A DNA stretch of 64,000 nucleotides from Asterochloris sp. CNOR1 (lineage: Eukaryota; Chlorophyta; Trebouxiophyceae; Trebouxiales; Trebouxiaceae): assembly GCA_963969365.1 (NCBI GenBank), contig OZ017763.1:1302001-1366000 (forward strand). Direction: 5' to 3'. The notes under the pieces were generated by a model that saw nothing but the letters and a program-made list of their open reading frames with translations, did not search any database and was not told where the DNA came from. Both the position numbers and the translations under genes were made by a program. Shown here one piece after another: positions 24,720 through 37,127 of this stretch (position 1 is the stretch's first letter; every line of letters starts with the position of its first letter).

Positions 24720-24985
24720 TCTGAGATTTGTTCTACTTGGCTTGTGCTTGCTGGTGGCGAGGGTCTGACAAGCCTTTGTGTTGTCACGTCACAGGGCCAA
24801 CAGTGCTAGGGTATGTGGGCTGATTCTGCTGTCTTTCTTGCTTCAGGCAACAAGGCAGCATCGGGCTGAACCGTACCTGCACTCGACACAGATCCGGAGA
24901 AAGTGGGTCAGAGGCCTGACCCATTGCATAGCACAGGAAGCTCATCAGAAGAGCTGTCCCTGCTTCAAGTGATCCTTAGAACGCT
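24720..24985. promoter_or_regulatory. Divergent region between MBF1 and the CIA30/SDR gene
   Basis: The MBF1 start codon at 24719 points left, and the first open exon of the CIA30/SDR gene begins in or after this stretch. Both promoters must therefore lie here or slightly to the right. No defined motif was recognised. A short 5' exon with the ATG of the CIA30 gene may also be hidden here. Confidence 0.35.
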
Positions 24986-27900
24986 GTGATCACACCAGGA
25001 TGTTTGCAGGTGTGTCCCTATGCATGCAGCCAATCATGCATTGCAGGACAAAGTAACAGTAACCAGCTTGCTGCAGGACCAGGCAGCAAGCTTGACAATG
25101 CACGACCGCACTTGGCACAACAACGGCATGCATCAAGCAGGCAGGGGCCACCTGTGAGGCAACGGAGATCGCTTGCTGTACATGCTGACGGAGACAAAGG
25201 TGACTCCAAGGCCAGTAAACAAGGCCATGGCCTCAGGTGTTCGATGTAGACAGTCCCAGCCTCAACACCTCCCAGGAAGTCAGGAATACGAATAGCCTAT
25301 GCTGTGCATAAACAGCCCTCCTTGGGCCGCTTGCCTCAGCCAGGTATGGAGGTGCCAATGTGGAGGTGGTGTTGAGCTGGCAGAAGTGCCCTCAGCATGA
25401 GCCACCAACCAGTCAGATGCCGCAGCCAGGGAGGCCCTGAGGGCTGCCAGGTCTTTCTGGCAGGTGGTCAACCTTCCAAGTCGCCCCTCAGCATTCTTGC
25501 TGTGCTGCAGGGCAGCGCCAGCCTTGGGACTTGGGCAGATTTGTTCAGACTGTGACCTACTTCAACCAGCCCCCCTCTGCGGAGCAGGTGCTCAAAGCCC
25601 TGGTGGAGCAGCCTGCCAAGCTGGCTAGGCAGCTCACCGGCGGCAACCTGGAGGTAAGGAGCAGCCTCCTGGATGAGTGCTCGGCACTGATCTGGCCTCA
25701 GATCTTGCCCACAGTCTGCCTTTCTTTATCCAGCACTGAGCTGCTGTGCTGCAGGTCTTGTCTTTGCAGGAGGTGGTCGTCGCTGTCAATGTGGTGCTGA
25801 AGTCCTTTCAGTGACAGCTACCAGGCAACAGGGCTGACGAGTTCGCTCCTCTGACACTGCAGGAGCAGAAAAACGCTGTGATGACTCTGCTGGCACCTGA
25901 AGCTGGGGTGGGCGCCGCTGGCAGCGGCGCGGCAGGCAGCAGCAGGAGGAAGGAGGTGGTGCTCGTGACAGGTGGGACCTGCTGAGGGACAGGGCAATCT
26001 GCTGTTCGACTGCCGCTCGCCTCTCTGAATACACAAGAATCGAGTCCACTGCTTGTCCTTACTGCTGCACTGCTGACGGCAATGGCATGGCAGGCAGTTG
26101 CGCCAGGAAGGAGGTGATGCTGATGATAAGAGAGGCCTGTTGGGCACGGCAACCTCCATTGCAGGTCTCAGGCATTGCTGCTGGGTAGACTCGCACAGGT
26201 TCCGTAGTGCTAGGCGGCGGCATGAATGTCACTTACTCCAGCATGCTGTTGCTGCTGTAAGTGCATGCCGCACAGAGTCTGCCGTTGCTCCACCTGAAAA
26301 TGTCAGGCGGCGCCAGGCACATGCCCAGCATGTGGCAGCCTGTGTGCTTGTCACATAACCTGCTGCACAGCACCCACGTGGGCAGCACACATGCTCAACC
26401 TCCACAGTCTGACCTGCAGGTGCCACTGGCGGTGTGGGCAGGCGTGTGGTAAGCCTGCTGCTGCAACGAGGAAGGCACGTACGCGCTCTCGTGCGGGATG
26501 CCGGCCGTGGGCGATGTCTCCTGGTGGGTCTGGACATTTGAGAGGCTGCAAACCTGAGAGGCTTGTCGTGCCTGAGACAGAATCTGCAGTCCTCAGCCTC
26601 CATACCTTCAGGACCCAACAGGTTTCGTGTGGCACCAGAGCTGCCCTGCAGCATGAGACTGCTGCACAGCATCAACTCAGCACAGTGGGTGCTTGGCTGC
26701 CTATCTTTCAGGATGGCAGAGGCTGACAAAAGCCCAGCAGTGCATCCCCAAAGTACTTTCTGTGCTCGCCAAGACCAGTGCCTGTGGTGGACCTGAGAGT
26801 CCTTCACAGCCTGGTGGGCAAGGCAGCCTTCCTGAGGCTGCTGTGCGTGTCTGCAGCTGGTTTGCTGGCCCCGTCTGCCTCAGATGTGCTGGGCTGCCAT
26901 GCGTGCCAGCACACAGCCTTCTACCCACAGGTCCGACAGCCTCCTGGAGCTGGCTTGTGGCGCAGATATTTCTGCCTGTCAGCACCAGCCTGCGTTCACT
27001 GACATGCAGGGCGGGCTGCCTGTGGCTCCAGGCAGTTGCCTGGAGCTGGCTGTGGCAGATCTCACGCGCCCTGACAGCCTGGTGCCTGACATCACGGCTA
27101 ATGTGCGAGCGGTCATCTCATGCACTGCCCCCAGGGTGACGCCCAAGGAAGGGGATACAGCTGACAGAGAGAAGTATCGTCAGGTGCGCAACCTTGGAAT
27201 ATGGTCTGCTATAAGATCAAGTGCACCTCCACCTGCCAGAGTGCTGGCTCAGTGGATGGTTGAAGATGATTGAAGTGGGCTTCCTGCTTGCCCTCTTCGG
27301 ATTGCCTCCCCCATCTGGTGGGTGGGAAGACACAGTCTGGTGGGTGTGCCCTGCCTTCAAGGCACTCTCGCTCAGCGCTGCTGCCATGGCATCGTGCCCA
27401 AGACCCCGTGCAGACCTGTCTGCTGGCCCTTTGTGGCGTCTGTCGGGGAATCCTGGTTATTCCCCATTGTCTGGCTGACAAAATGATTGTCCAGACGCCC
27501 ACTGCCTTTTGTTGGGCAGGCAGCTGCAAAGGATGCCTCCCCATGGTGCTTCTGCAAGGCATAGTCGCACAAGCACAATTTCACATGGCACAGCGTGCAC
27601 TCACTGCCTCTGCAGGCAGTCAAGATTCAAGACTTGTCCAGGGAGACACCCCTGAGATTGTGAAAAGTCGGCTGGCAAACCCCTGCAGTGGTGCACTCAT
27701 ATGTCAGCGCCTGCCTTGCGTGCAGGGAGTCAGGTTCTACGACTCAGTCGTCGAGGGCGACACCCCAGAGGCTGTGGACTTCAGAGGCATCCAGAATCTG
27801 TCAGCAGCTGTGCAGCAGCATGTTGGCACAATGGGGGGCGTCACAGTCTTTTCAGCAGATGGGCAGGTGAACAGCGTGCAGGTTCAGTGCAAATCTGTGC

Positions 27901-30900
27901 CTGGGCAGGCAACTATGTGCTGCACCTTGCAGTGCAGCACACTGAAAAATTCACAGGTCCTTCAGCAGATGGCCAGCTGAGTCGTGTCATGAGCATTGGC
28001 AAACTTTTGCCTGGGCAGGCAGTGAAGCGCTGCCAGGCAGTGAAATGCTGCCTGAGAGTTGCCGTGCGGCACGTTGAAGTGCAGCACAAGTTTCACAGCA
28101 GGTGACGCAGAGAGCTGCTGGCAAGACATCAGCAGGGGCAGGCACCATAACACTGCAGTGCTTGAGCTTGAGTGCCGATCCTATAACAGCAGCATGGCAG
28201 AGGCTGCCACCGTGATTCCTGCAGATGGCCGAGTGAGAAGCAAGCGGGAGGGTTATGCATCAGGCTGTGCTGAGGGCGGGGTGCAAGCTTGCCCTTGCAG
28301 CCTCTGCACATGCTTGTGGCTCAAGTTGCATACCGCATCCTCCGGCAGTGACCTGGCTGGCAGATGTGGCCATGCAGCTCCCAGTGTCCCCATGGCTGAG
28401 ACACATGCCCCTGCCGCCAGCTAACCCTGGGCTGCACCTGCAACATACAGTGCAGAGGTGCTGCATGGTCACTGTGTCAGACAACACATGCATGGTGGCG
28501 CAGGACAGTGAGCAGCTTGATCTCTGTGCAGGGGCTGGCTGGGGAGTGGGGCCCTTTGGATGATGTGGTCATGGGCGGCGTGTCCCAATCACGCTTCACT
28601 GTGCGGGCGGGAGCAGGTCCCGACGGGGGCCCTGCCGGCGTCTTCAGCGGGCAGGTGTCCAGCGCCAACAGCGGTGGTTTTGCCTCGGTGAGCCGCACTT
28701 TGCTTAGACAGGCAGGAGCTAAAATTTGGGGGTGTGCCCCGCTCGGGCCCTCAGAGGGCAGGTGTGCAGTGCCAGCAATGGCAGCTTTTTTTTGGTGAGA
28801 TGCACTGTGCTGTGCAGCTGGGGGCTGAGCAATCAAGAGCCTGCGCTGAAGGCCTCACTGGGCAGGTGTTTCGCCCAAGAGCAGGACCTTTGCTTAGGAG
28901 ACATGGTGTGTACTGTGGAGCCTGGAGAGGGGCCTGACAGCGGCCGCTTTGCTTTATGTTATGGGCATGACTCCAGCGACTAAATCAGCGGCTTTGCCTC
29001 GTCGGAACTGCTCTGGGTCTGCATCGGCAGCTGCAGAGAGGGCCTGCCACCATTCTGCAGATGTCTTACCAAAACACCTGACAGCTTGTGTCATTGGTGC
29101 GCTGTGAGACTGCACCCTGGGGCTGCAGCAGCTGCCCATTGCCTAATCTGCCAGCTGCCTCACGTGGCTTGACGCTGCTTTCAGCTTTGCCATCAACCTG
29201 GACTCTGCTGCAGGCTTGTCAGCCTGTGCCTGCCTGCCATCTGGCATGTCCACTAAACAACTGCTGCTGGACACAGACTCTGTGCCCTTCTGCAGTCCCA
29301 CTGCATATCCACATGACTTCTGCTGCCAAACTCGAACTCTGTGCCGACTTGCAGTCCTGCTGCATGTCCACTCACTTACTGCCGCTGGACACGAACGCTG
29401 CTGTGCCTCCAGATCCGCACGAAGAACCTGAGCCCTGCGCTGGACCTGGGAGCCTACGCCGGCCTGCAGATGCGTGTCAAGGGGGATGGCCTGCGCTACA
29501 AGTGCACCATCAGGACCACCACAGATTGGGACTCCATCGGCTACACCAAGTGAGGCGGCATCTGCAGCTGCAGAGTGGGGGGCATGCTTGCACCCCACGT
29601 GCAGGACACCCCTGAGTCGAGGATCGACCTGCCTCACAGGCTGCACCTGGGAGGCCGCACTGCAGCCTGCAGCGCAGCACGGCACACGCATGCTTCAAAT
29701 TGTGGTGCTGCTCTGCGCTGTGGGACTTGCTGGGGAGATGGCTTGGCTGTACACCAGGTGAGGCAGCGCATCATACCTTCAAACACTGCACCAAGCGAGG
29801 TGCTGGCACCTGCACCTAGGCAGCTGGACCCCCGCTGCTGGGGACCTCTCAACACTGGCAGCGGCTACAAGCCCCCAGCTCACCATGATCTGATTTGCCT
29901 GCTTGGCAACTTTGCAGTTGTGCTCGGCATCTAGGCGCCCCAGATTGCTGAGTAGACCTCTCAGCATCCAGGTGCATGAGATGGTTGAGAAGTCTGCTCT
30001 CAGGGTTGGCAAATGAGGTTGGCAGATGAAACAGAAAGCCATCAATAGTGCGCTGAGGAGCTCATCTGCGCCTCGTGCAGATCCTTCGACACTGCCCCTG
30101 GGCAGTGGCAGACTGTCCGCCTCCCCTTCTCAGACTTCATCCCAGTTTTCAGGGCCAAAACGCTAAGGGATGGGCAGCAGCTTGATGCATCTAGCGTCTC
30201 CTCTATTCAGGTAGATGATTGCTGTGCCCTGCCCCACCCTGGGTATGCACTACCCAAGATCCAGCTCCTTGGCAGGCTCCAGCAGCAGCAATTGGAATGC
30301 ACAGCAGCTTGATGCATTGTCCTCTGCACTGGTGAAGCCTACAGTGCTTTGCCTCTTTTTCCTGGAACAGCATTCTTACAAGGTGCATGCATCCTCAGAG
30401 CGGAAGCAGGATTGACTGGCCAAATTGCAAACTGATATGTTTGCTCAAAGATCCCCAGCAGTGTCTGGGTGTGCTGATTGCGGCATTGCAGACTTACTAA
30501 GTGCCAGGTCATGGCGTGCTACAAGCTTTGCCCTATACAGTAGTGTTCCAGGCGAGTGTTGAGCACTGAGAGGTACAGCTTGTCTGCCTCTGTTGCAGTT
30601 GGTGACATCATCTCAAGTGCTTGCTGGGCATGATGAGCCCGTCTGCTCTCTGTGTACCTTGTCTGTGTCACAGCTGAAGCAGATGCGTCGTCTCCCACAG
30701 CAGTGTCATTTGCTAGTCATGCCCTACTTCCCTGCACGCAGGTGGCCATTGACAGCTTGTGACGAGCTTGCCTCTTCCGGATCTAAGAAAAGCATCCCAC
30801 TCTAAGACATTCTGACACTGCCTTCCATTGCTCTGCAGCTTATGCTCAGCAAATTTGAGTACGATGGCGACTTGAACCCGAACTTCAGGACTGGTCCCTT

Positions 30901-33597
30901 TGAGCTGCCCTTTACTGAGATTCAGACCTACTGGCAGGAGCCTGTGGCGCCCAAATTTGTGCACATCAGTTCGGCAGGCGTGACACGGCTCAACAGGTGA
31001 GCACTGCAGTTTGAGTGCGTGTGTTGCTCACCTATGAGATGCCCCTGAATCTAAAGGCTGCCGCAGGCAAGCCTGGCATGCTAAAATACAGTCTCAACCA
31101 GCATGTGCTTTCTGTTGCTTGACAAATGTTGTGGGTTGGGACATTGCAGCTTAGGATGGGGCAGCCTTGCTGCTGCCGTGTGTGAGGGGCAGGCTCTAGA
31201 AGCCCCTGTTCTGGGGCTTTTGCTGGGCAATCAACTTCTTCAGCCTACCAGGCTGCTAGGCCAGCAGCAAGTTGCCTCACTGACAATGGTGGTCAGTGCT
31301 TGCTTGCATGAGGGATGGGTCAGGCACAAAGGTGACAAATTGACGTGTCTGTCTGCAGACCAGGCATTGACCTCGCAAAGGAGCCAAAGATTCTGCAGCT
31401 CAATGACCAGCTGGGAGGCATCCTTACCTTCAAGCTGCAGGTGAGCTTTGCATCAATGCTGTTCCTGGAAGGCCAGCTACTTTGGTGGAGGGCTTGCACT
31501 ACAATCTGTTCCGTCAAACCGTCACGGCCGACCTAGTCAACACCTTTTTACCTGTGCTGAGCCGTGCTGGCCCCACTGCATTGCCAGCCTGCAACGCCAG
31601 CTGCGGCTTTCTGGTACTACTGGCCTGCAGGCGGCAGATGTGTGGGGCAGCGGCATGCTTGGCGCTGCTATGCGCACTGTGCCGCAGTAGAGCTGGTCAC
31701 CAGACTGCAGATGCATGGGGCAGGGGCCAGACTGCTGTCCTTAGGTGCCGCTGGTACTGGTTTGCTGCCAGTGCTGGACTGCTCCTAAATCTTGTGGGGG
31801 CTGCATAGAGAGACGTTTCAGGGGCCGCAACCTTCCTGCTGCTTCCATCTCAGTCTGCCGCCATGTGCTCAGGGTTGAAAGCTGGGTGGTGTCCTCTGCT
31901 GGCCTGCAGGGTGAAGATGTGGTTAGAAGCAACGGCAAGAGCATGCCTGGTGCTGCTGAATGTTGCTGCGCCCTGACTGACTGGGACCGTGCTGCCCTGT
32001 TGTATGGCGGCGCAGTCAGCAACCTGCATGGCAGCCCCCACCAGACTGCTGCTGCTTGCACAACACCAACAACTCCAGGCTCTCCTGAGCAGGATGATGT
32101 GGTGATAGGCAGCAGCTTCACAGCTTGGTCTGCTGCCCTGCTCAGGGTCAAGAGCTGAAGTTGCTGCTTGCTGTGCCTGCAGGGTGAAGATGTGGTGAGG
32201 GGCAGTGGCATGCCTGCTGCCGTCGTGCGGTGCTGTGCCCTGACAGAGGAACCTGGGGGCGCCCAGCTGCAGCTGGGGCAGGGGGACCAGTTGCAGGCAA
32301 GCCGGGGGACCCTCTGCACTGGGCACGCATGCATGGGCTTCTTGGGGGTTTGGGTCTGCAATCCTGCGAAAAGCTATAAGCAGACCGACATCTCGCTCTC
32401 TTGTTGTCGGAGTCCACTTGCTGGCCGGCTTGTATTTCTCAGCTCAGCATTGCCGTCAAAGAGATCAGCTGCGTGTAAGAGGTGTTTTACTTGAGGGCTT
32501 CTCTTTTTGGAGGCCTGCACGTCTGTCATAAGTTGCACACAGAACGCACAGCCCCCGGCAAGCACCCCTTGTGCAGAGTCAGTGTTGATGCTGATGGTTG
32601 TCCTGGCAGCTGTGGGCATGGGCATGCTGCGCCCTTGCCTCTGCTGCTCTGGTCAGAGGTTGCTGCATCAGCCTTGGTGGGAGCCGTCAGGGTTGGTCTC
32701 AGGCTATACGATGCCTGTGCTGCAGGGCCAGGTGTCGCGCAATGACGTGGCGGCCCTGTGTGTGGAGCTTTTGGAGCAGCCTGCAGCCCTCAACACCACC
32801 TTTGAGGTCTGCAGCAGCGGCCCTGCAGGGGGGCAGCAGGACCTGAAGGTGCACGGCTTCGCAACCTGAACTGTGTGGGCCCGCTCTGTTCTGATCAGGC
32901 CCACACTGACATTTAGGATGTGCAGGGAGCTGCAGGGAGTGAAGCACATATTCCACAAGGGTGGCTGTGCTGGCCTGCCTGATGAGCAAGTGCTACCACC
33001 TGGCTGGACTGCCTCAGATCTGTTGAGGTGGCCCTCAGGGGAGCAGCAGGACCTGCAGGTGCATGGCTTCCGAGTGCTGGCTGTGTGAAGCGCTTTCAGT
33101 GTCAGCGCTGCTGTCATGCGCATGTTCGATATGTGCAGCTGCAGCCCGCCTGTAGATCCATGCATTGGGGTGTGTCGAGTGTCAACTCTGTGACTGCAGC
33201 CAGCCAGGAGACCTGCAGGAGTACCAGCCCACCTGTGAGCTGCTCCCTGCATAAGCCTGGCTCACATCATGAAATACCACATGGCTGCATTGATGCTAAA
33301 TGCCACATGCCCAGCCTGTACAGGCAACGTGAGGCACGCTGGTGACCCAGATGACCTTTCCACTGTGGTGGAGGTGTTGCTTGAAGTCACTTCTTGTCCC
33401 TGTTGTGTCTGGTTGCCTCACCTGCAGGCTGTCATGGCTTTGACGCAGCTGTGCTCTGGCATGACTGACAAGGCTAGCTGCCATGTCTGCAGGCTGTAGT
33501 GTCTTCAGCCCAGCTGCGCCCTGGCGTGACTGGCAAGACTGTGGACGGACGCTACACTGGAACTTACAGGGACCCCACTCTGCCAGACAGCCACTGA
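24986..33597 (+). CDS. NAD(P)-binding Rossmann protein with inserted CIA30 domain (At4g18810-like)
   Basis: The exon order matches the plant At4g18810 type. First comes a basic leader frame (24986 to about 25200, no in-frame ATG seen, so the start is unresolved). Next is 25511-25653 (WDLGRFVQTVTYF). Then 25863-25971 joins 26420 onward to give the dinucleotide fold VLVTGATGGVGRRVV. A segment ending at 27183 carries SCTAPRVTPKEGDT, and 27726-27866 carries GVRFYDSVVEGDTPEAVDFR. The CIA30 part is 28532-28687 (WGPLDDVVMGGVSQS), 29413-29549 (KGDGLRYKCTIRTTTDWDS), 30081-30210 and 30839-30996 (FEYDGDLNPNF). The Rossmann fold resumes at 31359-31440, 32183-32296 (GEDVVRGSGMPAAVVR; CALTEEPGG) and 32726-32848. 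The last exon, 33493-33597, reads LRPGVTGKTVDGRYTG to a TGA. A relative with the same architecture, HCF173, promotes psbA translation; function here is not shown. The intron after 32296 has a GC donor. Confidence 0.85.
27605..28245 (+). repeat. Echoes on both sides of a CIA30/SDR gene exon
   Basis: Upstream of exon 27726-27866, 27612-27670 copies its start (gcagtcaagattcaagactt, agggagacacccctgagatt against ggagtcaggttctacgactc, gagggcgacaccccagaggc). Downstream, 27953-27985 and 28205-28240 copy its end (ttcagcagatggccagctga; cctgcagatggccgagtgag against ttcagcagatgggcaggtga). Confidence 0.7.
31615..32300 (+). repeat. Echo array of the GEDVVRGSGMP exon
   Basis: Exon 32183-32296 is preceded by decayed copies at about 31621-31690 (gcagatgtgtggggcagcgg, catgcttggcgctgctatgc), 31708-31760, 31907-32000 (ctgcagggtgaagatgtggt, tagaagcaacggc) and 32090-32145 (caggatgatgtggtgatagg, cagcagc). 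The 31907 copy even retains the acceptor and several codons in frame. Confidence 0.8.
33425..33545 (+). repeat. Echo of the last exon of the CIA30/SDR gene
   Basis: The acceptor and start of the final exon (tgcag, gctgtagtgtcttcagccca, gctgcgccctggcgtgactg, 33488-33532) are preceded by a copy at 33422-33475 (tgcag, gctgtcatggctttgacgca, gctgtgctctggcatgactg). Confidence 0.85.
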
Positions 33598-34293
33598 CTG
33601 CAAGCAGCCATTCAGCCTGTCAGGGCCAATGATTTGAAGGTTGCAGTACCAGAGCAGTTGTCCAGCAGGTGATATAGCCTGGTGCACTGGAGCTCACCTC
33701 AGGCCACCTATGGCAGAGATCAGTTGTATGGAGAAGCAGTTTTGTGTGCTTGGGGCTGGCCAGTGCTTCCCAACTTTCTGACCTTGCACATGCTCTGGAT
33801 GGTCAGGGTGCTGTGCTACAAACTGCTGTGTTCCTTAATTTTAGACTCCAGGACCCCTCACATTCCTACCCCACTTTTGCGCTGCCTGTTCCTGGAAGCC
33901 CCATAGCCCAAACATATTGGCTTTGCAGTCATTTTGACGTTTGCTTTGAGCATTCAACATAACTGTCTAACAAAAGCGTGTCATTGCACAGTCGGTCACT
34001 GCAGCCCAAACAATGTCATTTCAGAGCTTCACTCTGCAACTTCCCAAAGGGCTGTCCAACATAAGCAAGTGCACCCAAAACAAACCCAAGGAGTTCAAGT
34101 AGTTCTCCTCTAAAGTAAGGCAATTGGTCCTGAGCAAGCAGGGCATGTAAGACATGAAATTCCAATCATCTCAGGGCATAAGAAAGGAGGGAGGCAGAGA
34201 AGGGTGGAGCCTCCTATCGAAGAGGGCAAGGAAGTCCAAGACAACAAAAGCCGTCTGACCACTGCTGGACTTAAGCTGTGCTGCAAATTCTGT
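33598..34293. other. 3' flanks of the CIA30 gene and the TLC-like gene
   Basis: This is a convergent intergenic stretch of 696 bases. The part from about 34050 to 34270 is similar to 37960-38115 (shared words include ggagttcaag, gagaagggtgga and agggcaaggaag), so it belongs to the duplicated segment described for the TLC-like genes. No coding signal was found. Confidence 0.5.
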
Positions 34294-37127
34294 TTAAGGA
34301 GTGTTCCCCTGAGTCAGGCTCATGGCAGTGTCCATCATTTCGAAGCTGCTGCTGACTTTGGGTGCAGCAGACGAGGCGCCTTCAGCTCCCTCTGTACACA
34401 GTTCAACTTTGCATGCCTTCTCAACATCCTCCATTGCTGGCTTGGCGTCTGCAGGACGGCAAAGGTCCTGCAGGGCCAGCTTCACCAGGATCCTCGCTGT
34501 GCTGGCATGCGCCACTGCCAGCAAGAGCAGGAACAGCGGCAGGTAGAGTATCCTGCAGGCAGAGCCGGTACCGGTGCCACTGTCAGAGCACATGACTCTT
34601 CAAGGTGGAGGCATGCACATCCGCCGCTTTGCGCTGCATGCAGGCCAGCACCTGCATGGAGGTATGCAGTCGGTGTGGAAACCTCCAAACGACAGCTGCT
34701 GCATGCAGACCATCCACTTGTGTGACAGCCCCCCAGCATCTGCGAGGGCAACCCTGTTGCCTGTATGCCAGACTCATGAGAGCAAGGGTCTCACCACAAC
34801 CACCACCACGGCTTAGCAGGGCATTCCAGAGGGCTCCCATAGAGCGATGTTGCCACTTTACTCCTGATGGCCATCTGCAGGTACCTGGTCAGGGCCAGCG
34901 CAAACACCAGGACTCGGGTCGCCACAAACCTGCACAACCATTGGAAAAGCACTGGCCAGTGCCTGCGCTAGTTCAGCTTTCCTGCTGAGTAGGCAGCAGC
35001 GCTGCTACGGCGTGCGCAGCGTGATTTGGCACACATGTAAAACAGTTTGTCAACCCCGTTGCCATGCTTGATGACACATTTGTTTTTAGGCATCAGGTTA
35101 GGTGACTGTCAGGCTGAACTCTGCATCTCATAGTCAGCAGATGTTGTAGGCCAAGTGACAGGCAAAAGCAAGTCTGTTGCGTTCTGTGAGGCAGTGGCCG
35201 TCATCTGTTGGATGCAGTGCTGCACAAGGCAGGTTGGGCAAGCTGTGGAGTGCAGGGTATCACAAAGGCAGCACAGATGGCAAGCCTCACCATACTGCGG
35301 CTCCCGCCAGGATGAGGCCAGCCCATCTATGCCTGGTAGGGTGGCGGCCCCAGACACGATGTGCAATCAAAGCGGCGTAGCTGGGACCCTGCACAGGTGA
35401 GGCTAGCAGCAGTGGTATAGCAAATTTGTGCTGGTGCTGAGAGAGGCACATGCTTGTGCCTACCCTGTGTGGCAGGCGCTGCATGCCTGCAGAACGTGTC
35501 CTAAAGGCCAGCAACAACATCATGGCCAGCACACCTAGGGCATGCGTAGACCCCCTAAGCAGAGAGCGTGCCTGCCATGGCTACAGGCCAGTTATGCAAC
35601 CACAGAAGCTCCTACTCTGACAGCGTTGTGTGGGGCAGGAAGGTCCCGTGCCAGCAGCTGCACAACCCCATCATTTGTCACATCCATGCAACATTGGTCA
35701 ATGAGAGCAGGAGTGTCCAGGAGCTTGCAACTTGACGTCTCCACTGCAGGCAGCCCTTGCTCAATTGAGGCTCCACCACCCCAGCCTTATGAGCAGTTTC
35801 GTTGATGCATAACAGCAGCCGCCCACCTCTAGCGTCTCAAATGCCAGGAGAGATTGAGTCATGAGCAGCATGGGCTGCAGCGCGCCAGTGTCGAAGATGG
35901 TGAAGATGACTAAACAGAGCGTGGCCGTCGTGCCGAGGTGGTGCAGTATAAGGGGCCAGTGCGGCCTGCACGCAATGCTAGGCCCAGCTTAGCGTTGTCT
36001 GGTTTTGTCAAGACGCTTCCTCTGCCCAGGTGATGCAGCCAAGATGGTGTTTGCTGTTCTGCTTGAAGGCTTTGTGTACATAGTGGCCTGTGATAAAGTG
36101 CCAGCAATTTGCGGCATCTGCGGGCAACCCAGGCTGGCATCGACTGTAAGCATATGCAGGCAGTCCTTTGAATGAGAGTGCCGCGCAGTGGTGCCCAATA
36201 CAACGCCAGCACACCAGAGGCTGCAGAGTGGCACTGGTGATCACCGTCATGCGCAATTGCTGTGGCCCCGCAATCCCCTACTTTGCGTCAGCACTGCACC
36301 TGTTGTGTAAGACTTTGCAGATGGCGCACAGCACACCTGGAGTAGGCGAGGTCCCAGAGATAGGCTGAAGTCAGCAGGCAGGTAACTGCCATCAGGTTGT
36401 GCAAGTCGGCTGGTTCCCTGACTGTCTGCGCCCTGAATATGAGGCGCATGCTGCTGATGAGCTGTAGCATCAGGGCAATGCTGCTGACAATCAACATCAT
36501 GATGTGGCTGATAAGGCGTCGCTGCTGCTGCCAGTTGAGCCGCCTGCGGTACCATGAACTCCTGCAGGGGGCAACGGGGAAGATGAGCCATCCACACACA
36601 GACTGAACCCAGTACAGAGAGGAAGCTCCTCTTATGCGTGGAGATCTGCAGAGCTGATGTGCTCCTAAGCATGTCTTTGCAGGCTGCCAAGAGCGAGACA
36701 GGACTGGCAGCCGGCAGAAGCCATACGAAGCCATGCAAGGATGGAGGAGCCGGCTGCGAAGGGCATGCCTCACCGCTGCAAGGTTAGATCCAGGGCTCCT
36801 GAGGCGAGGAAGATGGCACAGAAATAGATCGGCATGTTGGGGTTCATCCCCCACCACCTGTGCGGGTTGTTTAGGGTGGCCCTGACCGCTGAGTCCATCT
36901 CTGTATCCTGCACAGACTTCTGACACATTGCATGGTTCCTTGCATAGGGCCCTGCTGCCTGCCAGAGGTGCTCGCCTCCTACTTGGCTGCCACACTTGAA
37001 AGGTGCCCTGCCTGCCCAGGTAACACCCTTTTCCGAGACTGGGGCCTTCAGGGCCGTGTTTCAGCTCCGTTACACATCGACCAGTGAATGCGAGACAGAC
37101 ACAAATGTGATAATCGGGGGCCATCAT
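34294..37127 (-). CDS. Multi-pass membrane protein, TLC-domain-like (partly resolved)
   Basis: Minus-strand exons that join in phase are 36774-36907 (NPHRWWGMNPNMPIYFCAIF) and 36337-36561 (RRLISHIMMLIVSSIALMLQ and AVTCLLTSAYLWDLAYSR). Downstream exons include one ending at 35827 (HHLGTTATLCLVIFTIFDTG), one ending at 34885 (WPVLFQWLCRFVATRVLVFA) and the last, 34294-34552 (ILYLPLFLLLLAVAHASTAR), with a soluble tail to the stop. The series of helices, the HH pair at the start of a central helix, and a final helix followed by a charged cytoplasmic tail resemble TRAM-LAG1-CLN8 proteins, but no diagnostic motif was confirmed. Exons between 36337 and 35935, and between 35827 and 35000, are unresolved. 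The start is also unresolved; an ATG near 37125 is a candidate. A damaged copy lies to the right. Confidence 0.5.

Noticed and set aside
32849-32869. TGA at 32867 taken as the end of the CIA30/SDR gene
   Set aside because: A GT donor at 32849 in phase and a terminal exon at 33493-33597 (TGKTVDGRYTG), which fits the family C terminus, give a better end. The 33035-33090 segment is an echo of the 32848 junction.
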